This document shows, in pieces, positions 11,213-20,377 of a stretch of DNA of 64,000 nt; the stretch's first letter is position 1, and each line of letters begins with the position of its first letter. The notes beneath the pieces are model-generated. The model was given only the letters and a program-made list of their open reading frames with translations, had not been told where the DNA came from and searched no databases. Source of the stretch: Clostridiales bacterium (lineage in GTDB: Bacteria; Bacillota; Clostridia; Christensenellales; CAG-314); NCBI GenBank assembly GCA_022508375.1, contig JAFLVJ010000004.1, forward strand, positions 115,611 to 179,610, read 5' to 3'. A program made the position numbers and the translations under genes.

Positions 11213-11494
11213 CTACATCAAATTTTCAAGTATTGCGTTAGCCAACGACTTATCACAAATTGCCAACGCTTTACAGTTCTTTTTCTTTAGCGTTTCGTAA
11301 TCATCAATCTGCGCAATGGGACATCCCGTGCGTTGCGATACGTTTTGCAAAACCGAAAGAGAATTGTCCGAAAGAGTCGGTGTGTACAGTAACAGGTGAA
11401 GGTGTTTTTTATTGCTTTTTATACTGTCACAACCAAGCACTACCGAACCTTTTTTTATTGCAAAGCCAATATACGTTTCTACTTTACTGTTCAA
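11213..11494 (-). CDS. ylxQ: L7Ae-family ribosomal protein (YlxQ-like)
   Basis: 93 aa between ylxR and infB, in the nusA-ylxR-ylxQ-infB order. Confidence 0.78.
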   Translation of the reverse strand: MNSKVETYIGFAIKKGSVVLGCDSIKSNKKHLHLLLYTPTLSDNSLSVLQNVSQRTGCPIAQIDDYETLKKKNCKALAICDKSLANAILENLM

Positions 11495-11744
11495 TCAAAT
11501 TCTCCAATTCTTGCGCTACGCTATCAAGGGTAAAACCATGCTGTTTAGCAAATCCCTTGCTTTTTATTGCCTTGTTTATGCAATCCTTGCACTTGCAAAG
11601 ATACACTCCACGCCCATTGAGCTTGCCTGTTTTGTCGATTACAACCACATCGTCGTTGTGGACTATACGAATCAGCTCGTTTTTCGGCTTCATCTGACGG
11701 CAAATAACACACATCCTCTCGGGCACTTTTTTAACTGCACTCAC
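11484..11744 (-). CDS. ylxR: YlxR family RNA-binding protein (RnpM)
   Basis: VPERMCVICRQMKPKNELIRIV...GRGVYLCK motif. Confidence 0.93.
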   Translation of the reverse strand: MSAVKKVPERMCVICRQMKPKNELIRIVHNDDVVVIDKTGKLNGRGVYLCKCKDCINKAIKSKGFAKQHGFTLDSVAQELENLIEQ

Positions 11745-11746
11745 AA

Positions 11747-12838
11747 TTAGTCATCCTCATCAGTAGTTTTCATGTCATCAAACATGCCGCTTTGCATGGC
11801 CGCAGTATATGATTTGACGTCAATTTTCCATCCTGTAAGTTTTGCAGCCAAACGTGCGTTTTGACCTTCTTTGCCAATTGCCAATGACAACTTTTCGTCA
11901 GGAACGACCACTTTTGCCTCTTTCGTTTCCTCATCCGCCTGAACAATAAGAACTTTTGCAGGGGAAAGAGCGCGCGCAATGTAATCGAGAATATCGCTAC
12001 TCCAGGGGATAATATCAATCTTTTCTCCGCCGATTTCAGCAACGATTGCGTTTACGCGTGCGCCTTTGTTACCGACGCATGCGCCAACAGCGTCGATTTC
12101 GGGATCGGTTGAATAAACAGCCATCTTGGTGCGGAAACCTGCTTCACGGACAATACTCTTGATTTGCACGATGTCGGCGCGGATTTCAGGAACCTCCGTC
12201 TCGAACAAACGCTTGATGAACATGAAACTTGCGCGAGAAAGCATAACCTGAGTTCCACCTGCACCGTCGCGAACACGCTTGACAAGCACCTTGATTCTGT
12301 CTCCGGCGTGATAACGTTCACCTGGAATTTGCTCCTGAACAGTCAGTACGCCCTCCATTTGGTTTTTGCCGATTTCAACGTAAATTGTGCCGTCATCCTT
12401 GACGCGATTAACTACGCCGATAAGCAATTCATTTTCCTTGTCCATGTATTGGCTGAACGTAACATCCTTTTCCGCTTGATGCAAACTGTTCATTATAACC
12501 TGGCGTGCATTTTGCGCGGCGATTCTGCCAAAGCCACGAGGATCGATTTCTGTAAGCATCTCATCGCCGATTTTGTAGGATTTCTTTACAAGGCGGGCGT
12601 CAGCAAGCGACACTTCCTTTTCGGGAAATTCAACAGTTTCCACAACGGTTTTGCTGATATACACACGGATAGCAAATTTCTCGGGGGTAATTTTTACTAC
12701 GATATTGTTTGCTTCGCCGTAATTCTTTTTGCAAGCGATAGTCAATGCGGTTTCCAAGGATTCGATAACCTTCTCCTTGCTTATACCTTTCATTTCTTCC
12801 AGTTCGTCAAGAGCGAGAAAAAACTCTTTGCTAATCAT
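11747..12838 (-). CDS. nusA: Transcription termination/antitermination protein NusA
   Basis: MISKEFFLALDELEEMKGISKE, S1 and KH domains (IDAVGACVGNKGARVNAIVAEIGGEKIDII). Confidence 0.97.
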   Translation of the reverse strand: MISKEFFLALDELEEMKGISKEKVIESLETALTIACKKNYGEANNIVVKITPEKFAIRVYISKTVVETVEFPEKEVSLADARLVKKSYKIGDEMLTEIDPRGFGRIAAQNARQVIMNSLHQAEKDVTFSQYMDKENELLIGVVNRVKDDGTIYVEIGKNQMEGVLTVQEQIPGERYHAGDRIKVLVKRVRDGAGGTQVMLSRASFMFIKRLFETEVPEIRADIVQIKSIVREAGFRTKMAVYSTDPEIDAVGACVGNKGARVNAIVAEIGGEKIDIIPWSSDILDYIARALSPAKVLIVQADEETKEAKVVVPDEKLSLAIGKEGQNARLAAKLTGWKIDVKSYTAAMQSGMFDDMKTTDEDD

Positions 12839-12850
12839 TGTCGTGTCCTC

Positions 12851-13309
12851 CTAAAACTCGATTACAGGCTCAACCTTAGCCGTATCTTTTTTGATAAATG
12901 TAATTTGTTTACCGTTTTTCAACTCAACGGTGAAAGTATCTTCGTCATATGCAACCAACACACCTTCATAACTTTTTTTGTTGTCCAGCGGCGTGTAAAG
13001 TCTAACCAAAATTTTCTTATTAAAATTGCGCTTGTAGTCTCGTTCGGTTTTAAGCGGTCTATCAATACCCGGCGATGATACGTTCAAGATGTATGACGTA
13101 TCTATAGGATCCAACTTATCAAGCGGTTCGTCAATTGCACGGTGCAATTTCTCGCAGTCGTCAATGGTAACTCCGCCATCCTTATCTATTACAATAGTCA
13201 GGTTCATACCATCATACTTCTTTTCGTACAGTACTTCAATTACCTCCAAACCAAAGGATTGAGCAATTGGCTGTACCAACGACATTACCTGTTCGGATAC
13301 CTTACCCAT
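12851..13309 (-). CDS. rimP: Ribosome maturation factor RimP
   Basis: MGKVSEQVMSLVQPIAQSFGLEVIEVLYEKK; start moved from 13372 to 13309 because GGAGG sits just upstream of that ATG. Confidence 0.94.
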   Translation of the reverse strand: MGKVSEQVMSLVQPIAQSFGLEVIEVLYEKKYDGMNLTIVIDKDGGVTIDDCEKLHRAIDEPLDKLDPIDTSYILNVSSPGIDRPLKTERDYKRNFNKKILVRLYTPLDNKKSYEGVLVAYDEDTFTVELKNGKQITFIKKDTAKVEPVIEF

Positions 13310-13343
13310 AAAACCTCCTTGAAAAATGTCCTTACATAAAGTT

Positions 13344-13367
13344 GAGAGTGGAGCCTTCTCCACTCTC
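13344..13367 (-). promoter_or_regulatory. Perfect 10-bp hairpin in rimP-nusA 5' leader (candidate attenuator)
   Basis: Minus strand GAGAGTGGAG-AAGG-CTCCACTCTC followed by AACTTTATG. Confidence 0.65.
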
Positions 13368-13430
13368 ACCAAGTAATGACATTAACTTTGGCGAAAATCA
13401 TATCGACAACAACAATTCATCGATACTAAA

Positions 13431-13444
13431 CGAACGTAAGTTCG
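13431..13444. promoter_or_regulatory. LexA-box-like palindrome
   Basis: CGAACGTAAGTTCG (CGAAC-N4-GTTCG), about 8 bp downstream of a predicted -10. Confidence 0.5.
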
Positions 13445-13452
13445 TTGTAATT

Positions 13453-13481
13453 AGTATATCACTAAATAAGTTATTTGACAA
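13453..13481 (-). promoter_or_regulatory. Predicted sigma-A promoter of the rimP-nusA operon
   Basis: Minus strand TTGTCA-17 bp-TATACT. Confidence 0.7.
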
Positions 13482-13604
13482 CTATTTATTATAAATAAAT
13501 AGAAATCGACCATTTTACGGGCTTTTACACACCATTTTAGCGATAAAAACCAAGCAAAAGTTGCTATGCGTGTCATAGTAGTTTATAAAAGCACAAAAAT
13601 CGAC

Positions 13605-15257
13605 CTACTTAGCGTTATACGAAAGGTAACTCATGCACCTTGCCACAGTCAAAGCGGTATCCGCGCAAAAAACAGTGCTTGGGCACTCTACTCGGCACTT
13701 CTTGGCGACGTCATCTATCTTCGAAGTATTTATTGAAACTTCCAATATGCTGTTTTCAAACAGTTCGCCAAGCAAATCCGACTGAACCACCGTTTTGTTC
13801 TTAAAGAGGTATCCAAACGGCGACGCGTAGTAATTGAGTATATCCAAGATTTGTCCGAGGTTTACACCTACAAGCGTACAGCCATAAGTAAACTTGTACA
13901 GGTCGGAAATAATCTCCGTTAACGTTGGGTAAAATATAAGTTTATTTTGCGTTATTCCGCACGCCTCCAGCAATTTGACGTCCAATTCATCATTTCTTTC
14001 GGGATTTATATAGGTAAATAAACGTTCGGTAACATGTCCGTGTGCGACCTTAACTGCAGAAATTGCGTACAGCTTGTCCTCTATCACTTTACCCAGACCT
14101 GTTGCATTAACGTGCAAAACTACAAAGTCCTGTTCGCTAATCACAGATTTCTCCGTTGAGTCATCAACGAAGTTTATTTGTCTGTACTCGGTAAAATCTT
14201 CAGGCCTGACAATTAGGTACTGACTCGCAGGCTCGTTTATATACTCTCGCTGAGTGGATATTGCCTCTATCTTGCACTTGCACAAATCGTACACACACAT
14301 TTCGAGACTGCTTCCATCGCGATTATACGCTACCTTACCCCGAACAACAACAGAATCCCCGTTTGTTAAAAAAGTTGCAACGAGCTTTAGCTTTTTATCA
14401 TTCGCCAGGATACGCTTTTCCGATAGCGTCTTTGCCTCCGCTTCGCCCTTGCCCGTTTCGCTCATTATCGTTGATACGTCCGTTATTTGCAAACGCAAAA
14501 ACAGTATGCAGGACATTGAATGTCCGGTGCCGTCTGTCAATGTAAATGAGCAAACGTTCAGCATTGGGTTGCTCTTGGCAACTCGCGTAGTTTTGTTGGA
14601 TATTGTTCCGCAAACAACGCAAGCATCCATTGGTCTGCGCACGTCAGCTATGTACATAGGCGAAGCTGTTATTTGCTTGCCAAATACCACGTCAACGTTG
14701 CTTATACTGAAATAACGCGAAGGTTTTAGCAGTTCTCTGTTGATTGCAAATTGTACCAATTTTTCCTGCTCTTCAACGTTTGTAGCAGGCGACGAGGACG
14801 TATCCAACCGAACAACAAATTCAACTTGATAACAAGTATATTCAGCAAAATATTCCGACAGTTTTTCACAAAATTCCGATACCTCGAAATTGCGCTTTAC
14901 CACTTCGTTCACGTTAAAAACAACGGTAATATATCTGCCTGCAACACCGACGTCAATTTTTGTCTTGGGGATATTGGCGTAAATTGGATATCGATTCTTT
15001 ATCAACTCTATCAAAATTCGCCTAAAACTTAAGTCGGTAAATTCGTCATCTACGAACTTAACGGAACACGTGTACCCCTTGGGCAAATCACTCTTGACAA
15101 TATTGATAATTTGCGTACGTAAATTGACGTCAAAACCTTGCGCCTGCGGGTGCGAAAGTGTACAAAAAACCTTTCGCACTTGTCTGTCAACGCGAATTTC
15201 TCTCATGCGCAAGTCGCACAAATCATTAAATTGTTGATGCAATTTATCAATTATCAT
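13605..15257 (-). CDS. PolC-derived protein lacking PHP and polymerase domains, with degenerate exonuclease domain
   Basis: 550 aa at the polC locus (between ispG and rimP). Internal OB-like segment (VCSFTLTDGTGHSMSCILF...DSVVVRGKV). C-terminus FVVLHVNATGLG...LYAISAVKV...GITQNKL...TLVGVNLGQILDIL...CADTAL matches the PolC exonuclease layout FVVFDVETTGLS...IIELAAVKV...GITDDML...LVAHNASFD...YDTEA. Confidence 0.75.
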   Translation of the reverse strand: MIIDKLHQQFNDLCDLRMREIRVDRQVRKVFCTLSHPQAQGFDVNLRTQIINIVKSDLPKGYTCSVKFVDDEFTDLSFRRILIELIKNRYPIYANIPKTKIDVGVAGRYITVVFNVNEVVKRNFEVSEFCEKLSEYFAEYTCYQVEFVVRLDTSSSPATNVEEQEKLVQFAINRELLKPSRYFSISNVDVVFGKQITASPMYIADVRRPMDACVVCGTISNKTTRVAKSNPMLNVCSFTLTDGTGHSMSCILFLRLQITDVSTIMSETGKGEAEAKTLSEKRILANDKKLKLVATFLTNGDSVVVRGKVAYNRDGSSLEMCVYDLCKCKIEAISTQREYINEPASQYLIVRPEDFTEYRQINFVDDSTEKSVISEQDFVVLHVNATGLGKVIEDKLYAISAVKVAHGHVTERLFTYINPERNDELDVKLLEACGITQNKLIFYPTLTEIISDLYKFTYGCTLVGVNLGQILDILNYYASPFGYLFKNKTVVQSDLLGELFENSILEVSINTSKIDDVAKKCRVECPSTVFCADTALTVARCMSYLSYNAK

Positions 15258-16296
15258 TTGTCAATAAATCAATTTCTTTCTTGAATTCCGAAACCGCTTC
15301 TTCTTGCGATACGTTCCTGTAATGTTTGCCGTGCTTAAAGAAAGTAAACCAGCCGTTTGCTCCCGCCATGCCTAAGTCCGCATCGCTGCATTCCCCCGGA
15401 CCGTTAACTTCACAGCCCATCACTGCGATTTTGACATTGGAACGCAGATCTTTAACGTAGTCGTAAATTTGGGTGGCAACACTCTCCAGATCGATACTAC
15501 ACCGTCCGCACTTAGGACAGGATACAAATGTTACGCCCTGCCGTAACCCCAACGAAATCAATATATCTTTTGCAGCATATACTTCGTCAACCGGATTTGA
15601 AGTAAGAGATACGCGAATCGTATCACCTATGCCGTCTAACAGCAACGAGCCTATTCCAATAGAATTTTTTACAAGTCCTTGACGTAGCAAACCCGCTTCC
15701 GTTACACCCAAGTGCACAGGATACCCCAGTTTACTTATTAAACGATTTACTCCCACCGTTTCCCTGACGTCCGTACTCTTTACAGATAAAACAATATCGG
15801 AAAAATTGCGACCTTCGAAATAGTGAACGTACTGCTCCAAACTGAGCGCTAAAGCTTTGCTTTTATCGCCGTTAACGGAGGCAAGCGTTTCCTTATTGAT
15901 AGAACCACTATTTACGCCGATTCGCACAGGGACGGAGTGCGCCTTTGCGCAATCGATAATCTTGTCAAGATGATTTAATGGAATATTGCCCGGATTGATA
16001 CGAATTTTATCTGCGCCCGCAATAATCGCCAGTACCGCAAGTCTGTGATCGAAGTGGATATCCGCAACAAGTGGAACATCAGTTTGCTTGCGAACGGCAC
16101 TAAATGCTTCATAGGAGCGCAAATTGGGCACGGCAATACGCACGATATCACACCCAGCCTTTTTACATTCCTCTATCTGACGCAAGGTGCCTTCCCTGTC
16201 CGTCACAGGAATGTTTGTCATTGACTGTATTGCAATTTGGTTACTACCACCAATGACAATATCCCTTATTTTTACTTGCTTAGTTTCTACTCTCAT
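15247..16296 (-). CDS. ispG: 4-hydroxy-3-methylbut-2-enyl diphosphate synthase
   Basis: IAIQSMTNIPVTD, IRINPGNI, PVRIGVNSGSI, CPKCGRCSID, MGCEVNGPGE. Confidence 0.97.
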   Translation of the reverse strand: MRVETKQVKIRDIVIGGSNQIAIQSMTNIPVTDREGTLRQIEECKKAGCDIVRIAVPNLRSYEAFSAVRKQTDVPLVADIHFDHRLAVLAIIAGADKIRINPGNIPLNHLDKIIDCAKAHSVPVRIGVNSGSINKETLASVNGDKSKALALSLEQYVHYFEGRNFSDIVLSVKSTDVRETVGVNRLISKLGYPVHLGVTEAGLLRQGLVKNSIGIGSLLLDGIGDTIRVSLTSNPVDEVYAAKDILISLGLRQGVTFVSCPKCGRCSIDLESVATQIYDYVKDLRSNVKIAVMGCEVNGPGECSDADLGMAGANGWFTFFKHGKHYRNVSQEEAVSEFKKEIDLLTNDN

Positions 16297-17588
16297 AGTT
16301 TCAAAATATCAATAAGCAACATCAACGCAATCAACACTATCAGGCCTATACCGTTGATATATGACTGAACCTTTCTGTTGATGGGTTTACGCGCAATCCA
16401 CTCTATCAGTACGAAGATCATTTGACAGCCGTCCAAAGCGGGCACCGGTAAAAGATTGAATACGGCAAGATTGACTGAAATCAACACAATAAGCATAAGC
16501 ACATTACCAAATCCCGTCTGAATAACTTGGGTAGTCATGCTTATTGTCGTGATAGGCCCGCCTACACTTTCTATACCTACAACACCGGTCAACAGTCCGC
16601 CAAGAGTACGCAATACAAGCATACCGACTTCACAACAGTACGGCACCACTCTGACAAGCGATTCGCCAAAGCCGAACTTGTATTTGTCGTAGTGAATGGA
16701 CATGCCTATACCGCTATAGGAGGCTTGCTGCTCCGCAACTATCGCACTGTTGTAAAAGTCACTTTTACTAAGTTGATAATCGTACTCTGTATTACCGTCG
16801 ATTACTGTCAAGATAAGCGTTTCACCAGCCAGACCGAATTGATTGCTCCAATCACCGTCTTTGCTAAGCAATTTACCTTCCAATTTATAAACAGTGTCGT
16901 TTGGTTGCAATTTGCGATTGCCGTCAACGGAATAAAATTTTCCATCAACTTTCGTTAACGTTACCGGAGTAAAAACATCCTGTTTGACGCCGTGAAGCGT
17001 TTCCTTTTCATACTTTCCGTCGCCGTTTGTATCACGCAACACAGTTATAGACATCTCGTCGTCGGTGAAATATCGACTGAGGCTGTCCAACATATAGACG
17101 CGCTTTCCATTAACTTTGTAGATAATATCACCGCTTTGCAGTTGTTGATTTACCTCGGGAGCGTATTCGTAAACGTTATTGACAACCACAACCGTCTCGC
17201 CATAGCACGCGAAAACGATGATTGCAATCAAAATTGCGGATATGAAATTAAAAAAAGCACCTGCAAATAGAACGATAAGCCGTTTCCATGGTTTTTGCTT
17301 GTGAAATGCCTTGGGATTGTCGGTATCATCGTTCTCGCCTTCAAATGCGCAAAACCCGCCCAAAGGCAACAAACGCAAGGAAAAAACTTCGCCATTTTTC
17401 TTTTTACGCGATAAAATCTTAGGACCCATACCAACGGCGAACTCGTTAATTTGAAATCCGAGAAGTTTACCAGCGGCGTAATGTCCCGTTTCATGTATAA
17501 GCACCATAACCATCAGTACAACAAACGCAAGTAGGACGTAACCCACCGTTTTCATTACCGATGTAAAATCACACAAAAGCGTCAGCAT
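16293..17588 (-). CDS. rseP: RIP metalloprotease
   Basis: HETGHYAAGKLLG (HExxH), NLLPVPALDGC (LDG motif), multi-TM. Confidence 0.95.
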   Translation of the reverse strand: MLTLLCDFTSVMKTVGYVLLAFVVLMVMVLIHETGHYAAGKLLGFQINEFAVGMGPKILSRKKKNGEVFSLRLLPLGGFCAFEGENDDTDNPKAFHKQKPWKRLIVLFAGAFFNFISAILIAIIVFACYGETVVVVNNVYEYAPEVNQQLQSGDIIYKVNGKRVYMLDSLSRYFTDDEMSITVLRDTNGDGKYEKETLHGVKQDVFTPVTLTKVDGKFYSVDGNRKLQPNDTVYKLEGKLLSKDGDWSNQFGLAGETLILTVIDGNTEYDYQLSKSDFYNSAIVAEQQASYSGIGMSIHYDKYKFGFGESLVRVVPYCCEVGMLVLRTLGGLLTGVVGIESVGGPITTISMTTQVIQTGFGNVLMLIVLISVNLAVFNLLPVPALDGCQMIFVLIEWIARKPINRKVQSYINGIGLIVLIALMLLIDILKL

Positions 17589-18679
17589 ATTTCTCCATTT
17601 ATAAGTTCAGTGGCGTAAACCTTTGCAATCGCATCAAAATGTCTGATTGATTGGATTGATAATTCTATGTCAGCCGTCTCGCAGGCAAAGTGATCCACTG
17701 TTTTTAGTATTATATTATATATATTGCAGAAAGACAACTTACCATTCAAAAAACTTTCGACGCATACGTCATTTGCAGCGTTCATAACAGTTCTCGACAA
17801 CGGTGAATATTTAAATATATCGTATCCAAGCCGCGCACAGGGGAATTTGTCGAAGTTGCATTTGTCAAAAGTCAAAGTAAGAAGGTTACTAAAATCTATC
17901 GGTTGACACTTGTAGTTAGCTACGTCTAGCAGTGCCATCTGAATAGGCAAACGCATATCCGGCATTGCCATCTGCGCAACAACACTACCGTCAATAAATT
18001 CAACCATGGAGTGAACCACGCTCTGTCTGTGTACAACAATCTGTATTTTGTCCGCAGGTACGCCGAACAAAAAGCTTGCCTCAATAACCTCCAATGCCTT
18101 GTTCATCATGGTGGCACTATCTATGGTTATTTTTGCGCCCATACTCCAATTGGGATGCGCAAGCGCTTGTTTTGACGTAACTTTGGAAAGTGAATTTGTA
18201 TCAAAATTCCAAAACGGTCCGCCACTTGCTGTCAACAAAATCTTGTTAATGCTATTTATATCACGCCCAAGCAAACACTGACTTATAGCACAATGCTCGC
18301 TGTCTATAGGGATAAGCTTGGCTTTCCCAACCCTAGACATTATCAATTCGCCGGCACACACTAAAGCCTCTTTGTTAGCCAACGCAACGTCTATTCCGTG
18401 CTCCAAACAGTAAAGAATACTAGTCAGCGCAACTATTCCACGTGTTGCCACTACGACAACATCCGCTCCTTTAACTGCTTTCAAAAGACACTCCTCGCCA
18501 TCACGTTGTATCAAGCCGCAATATTTCGGAGCAAACTCTTGCACCTGCGTGGAAAGTTTATCCGCATTGGAATAGGCGACAAGCGAATGAACCTTCAACT
18601 TGTCGCTATTGCAACGCACTATGTCTAATGTTTGTGTACCAATAGAACCTGTACTTCCAAGTATTGCAACTTTCTTCAT
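17582..18679 (-). CDS. dxr: 1-deoxy-D-xylulose-5-phosphate reductoisomerase
   Basis: KKVAILGSTGSIGTQTLDIV, NKEALVCAG, IDSEHCAI, GGPF, HPNWSMGAKITIDSATMMNK. Confidence 0.98.
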   Translation of the reverse strand: MKKVAILGSTGSIGTQTLDIVRCNSDKLKVHSLVAYSNADKLSTQVQEFAPKYCGLIQRDGEECLLKAVKGADVVVVATRGIVALTSILYCLEHGIDVALANKEALVCAGELIMSRVGKAKLIPIDSEHCAISQCLLGRDINSINKILLTASGGPFWNFDTNSLSKVTSKQALAHPNWSMGAKITIDSATMMNKALEVIEASFLFGVPADKIQIVVHRQSVVHSMVEFIDGSVVAQMAMPDMRLPIQMALLDVANYKCQPIDFSNLLTLTFDKCNFDKFPCARLGYDIFKYSPLSRTVMNAANDVCVESFLNGKLSFCNIYNIILKTVDHFACETADIELSIQSIRHFDAIAKVYATELINGEIC

Positions 18680-19701
18680 TACAAAATAAACATAAATACG
18701 AAGGATACAAGGACTGCATTAAGCATTATGCCGTCAAATCTGTCCATGATTCCACCGTGCTCGCCTAATATTCTGCTGTAATCTTTTACTCCGCAGTAAC
18801 GTTTTACCAAACTTGCAAGCAGATCACCTATCTGCGTAGCGACCGAACCGAAAATTCCTATCAATACATAGGTTATCACCACCTGAAAAGTAGGCAATCC
18901 TAGTCCGGAAAAGGTAAGTCCGAACTCCTTTCCAAACGGAACGAAGTAAGGAAAATCAAAAAAGAAATATACTATCGTCGAACCGAGAATACCGCCTGCA
19001 ATTCCACCAATGGCACCTTCTACAGTTTTGTTAGGACTGATGTCCGGACACAACTTGCGCTTACCTAACCAACTACCTACAAAGTATGCAAACATGTCGG
19101 TAAAAGAGGAAACAGCAAATACGAATGCCAAACCAATTGCATTAAGTGGCAAAAGTTGAGTTTCACCGTTAGTTCCAAGCCATTTATCGAGGTATGCCCA
19201 TATATCGTTTTCCATAAACCGATACATTTCCTCGCCAACGACATAAGTATGTGTCGATGCACTACGGTTCAAATACAACAGTGAAGCCATAAATAATCCC
19301 GGATATATCAACATAAAGCCGACATACATCAGGCTATCGACGCGATTTATAAATAGCGCAGTTACCACTGAACAAATGAACACTATCAACGAAAAAAAGA
19401 TAATGCCCGTATAACCGAAAAGACTGTACGCAGGTCCGAGACCAAAGCCGTATAACCACAACAGCCAACTGAACTGGTCGGGAATTCTTTCTACGCCAAG
19501 TGCGCGCCTCATTTCGATAACGGAAAGCAAAATAAGTGCAAAAATAATCACAGAGTTAATTGCTCTGCCACTGATAAAGGTATCCGGTTCACTTATGTAG
19601 TTGGGGAAATAGACATTTAACATAATCATGCCTATTATCACCACAAAAATTGCAAAGCCCACGCCGACACGGTTGAGCAACTTCTTTTTATTCAGAGCCA
19701 T
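18679..19701 (-). CDS. cdsA: Phosphatidate cytidylyltransferase
   Basis: Multi-TM; SFTDMFAYFVGSWLGKRKLCPDISPNKTVEGAIGG, KRYCGVKDYSRILGEHGGIMDRFDGI. Confidence 0.96.
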   Translation of the reverse strand: MALNKKKLLNRVGVGFAIFVVIIGMIMLNVYFPNYISEPDTFISGRAINSVIIFALILLSVIEMRRALGVERIPDQFSWLLWLYGFGLGPAYSLFGYTGIIFFSLIVFICSVVTALFINRVDSLMYVGFMLIYPGLFMASLLYLNRSASTHTYVVGEEMYRFMENDIWAYLDKWLGTNGETQLLPLNAIGLAFVFAVSSFTDMFAYFVGSWLGKRKLCPDISPNKTVEGAIGGIAGGILGSTIVYFFFDFPYFVPFGKEFGLTFSGLGLPTFQVVITYVLIGIFGSVATQIGDLLASLVKRYCGVKDYSRILGEHGGIMDRFDGIMLNAVLVSFVFMFIL

Positions 19702-20377
19702 TCAGTCCTCCAAAATTTCGTGAACGCTTGCAGTATTCGGCTAAAATACTGTCAAATTCTTCCGTGGTAAAATCGGGCCAAAGAGTATCGGTGAAAAATA
19801 ACTCGGCATACGCGCTTTGAAACAACAAGAAATTGGACAATCGCTTTTGCCCGCCTGTACGCACAATAATATCCGGCTCGGGCAACTTGCAGTACATATT
19901 ATCCATAATATTTTCCTTAGTTATCTCCAAGCCCTGCCTGTTCAGTTTTTTAACAGCTTCTACAATTTCCTTTTGACCGCCATAATTTATGCACAAATTA
20001 ACGCAAATAGCGTCAAACTCCTTGGTTTGTCGCTCGATGAAGTCAATTCGATTAACAAGCTTTTGCGGCAGACCTTCCCGTTCGCCCGAAACGACAACAC
20101 GCACTCGGTCCTTACAAAATTTTTCAAAACGAGCAAGATATTTATCCGCCAATGCAAACAGGTTGTTGACTTCCGTCATAGGACGTTTCCAGTTTTCTGT
20201 AGAAAATACATATAGCGAAAGATACTTTACACCAATCGCAAGCGAGTAATCGATTATCTGCTCGGCGACCTCCAAGCCTCTTTTGTGGCCATGAAGACGC
20301 GCCAGACCTCTGTTTTTCGCCCAGCGTCCGTTTCCGTCCATTATTATCGCTACGTGCATTGGAACATTTTTCATCAA
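19688..20377 (-). CDS. uppS: Isoprenyl (undecaprenyl) diphosphate synthase
   Basis: HVAIIMDGNGRWAKNRGLARLHGHKRG; DIIVRTGGQKRLSNFLLFQSAYAELFFTDTLWPDF. Confidence 0.97.
   Translation of the reverse strand: MMKNVPMHVAIIMDGNGRWAKNRGLARLHGHKRGLEVAEQIIDYSLAIGVKYLSLYVFSTENWKRPMTEVNNLFALADKYLARFEKFCKDRVRVVVSGEREGLPQKLVNRIDFIERQTKEFDAICVNLCINYGGQKEIVEAVKKLNRQGLEITKENIMDNMYCKLPEPDIIVRTGGQKRLSNFLLFQSAYAELFFTDTLWPDFTTEEFDSILAEYCKRSRNFGGLNGSE

Noticed and set aside
12164-13078. 304-aa plus-strand ORF spanning nusA and rimP antisense
   Set aside because: Crosses two conserved minus-strand genes and lacks recognisable domains.
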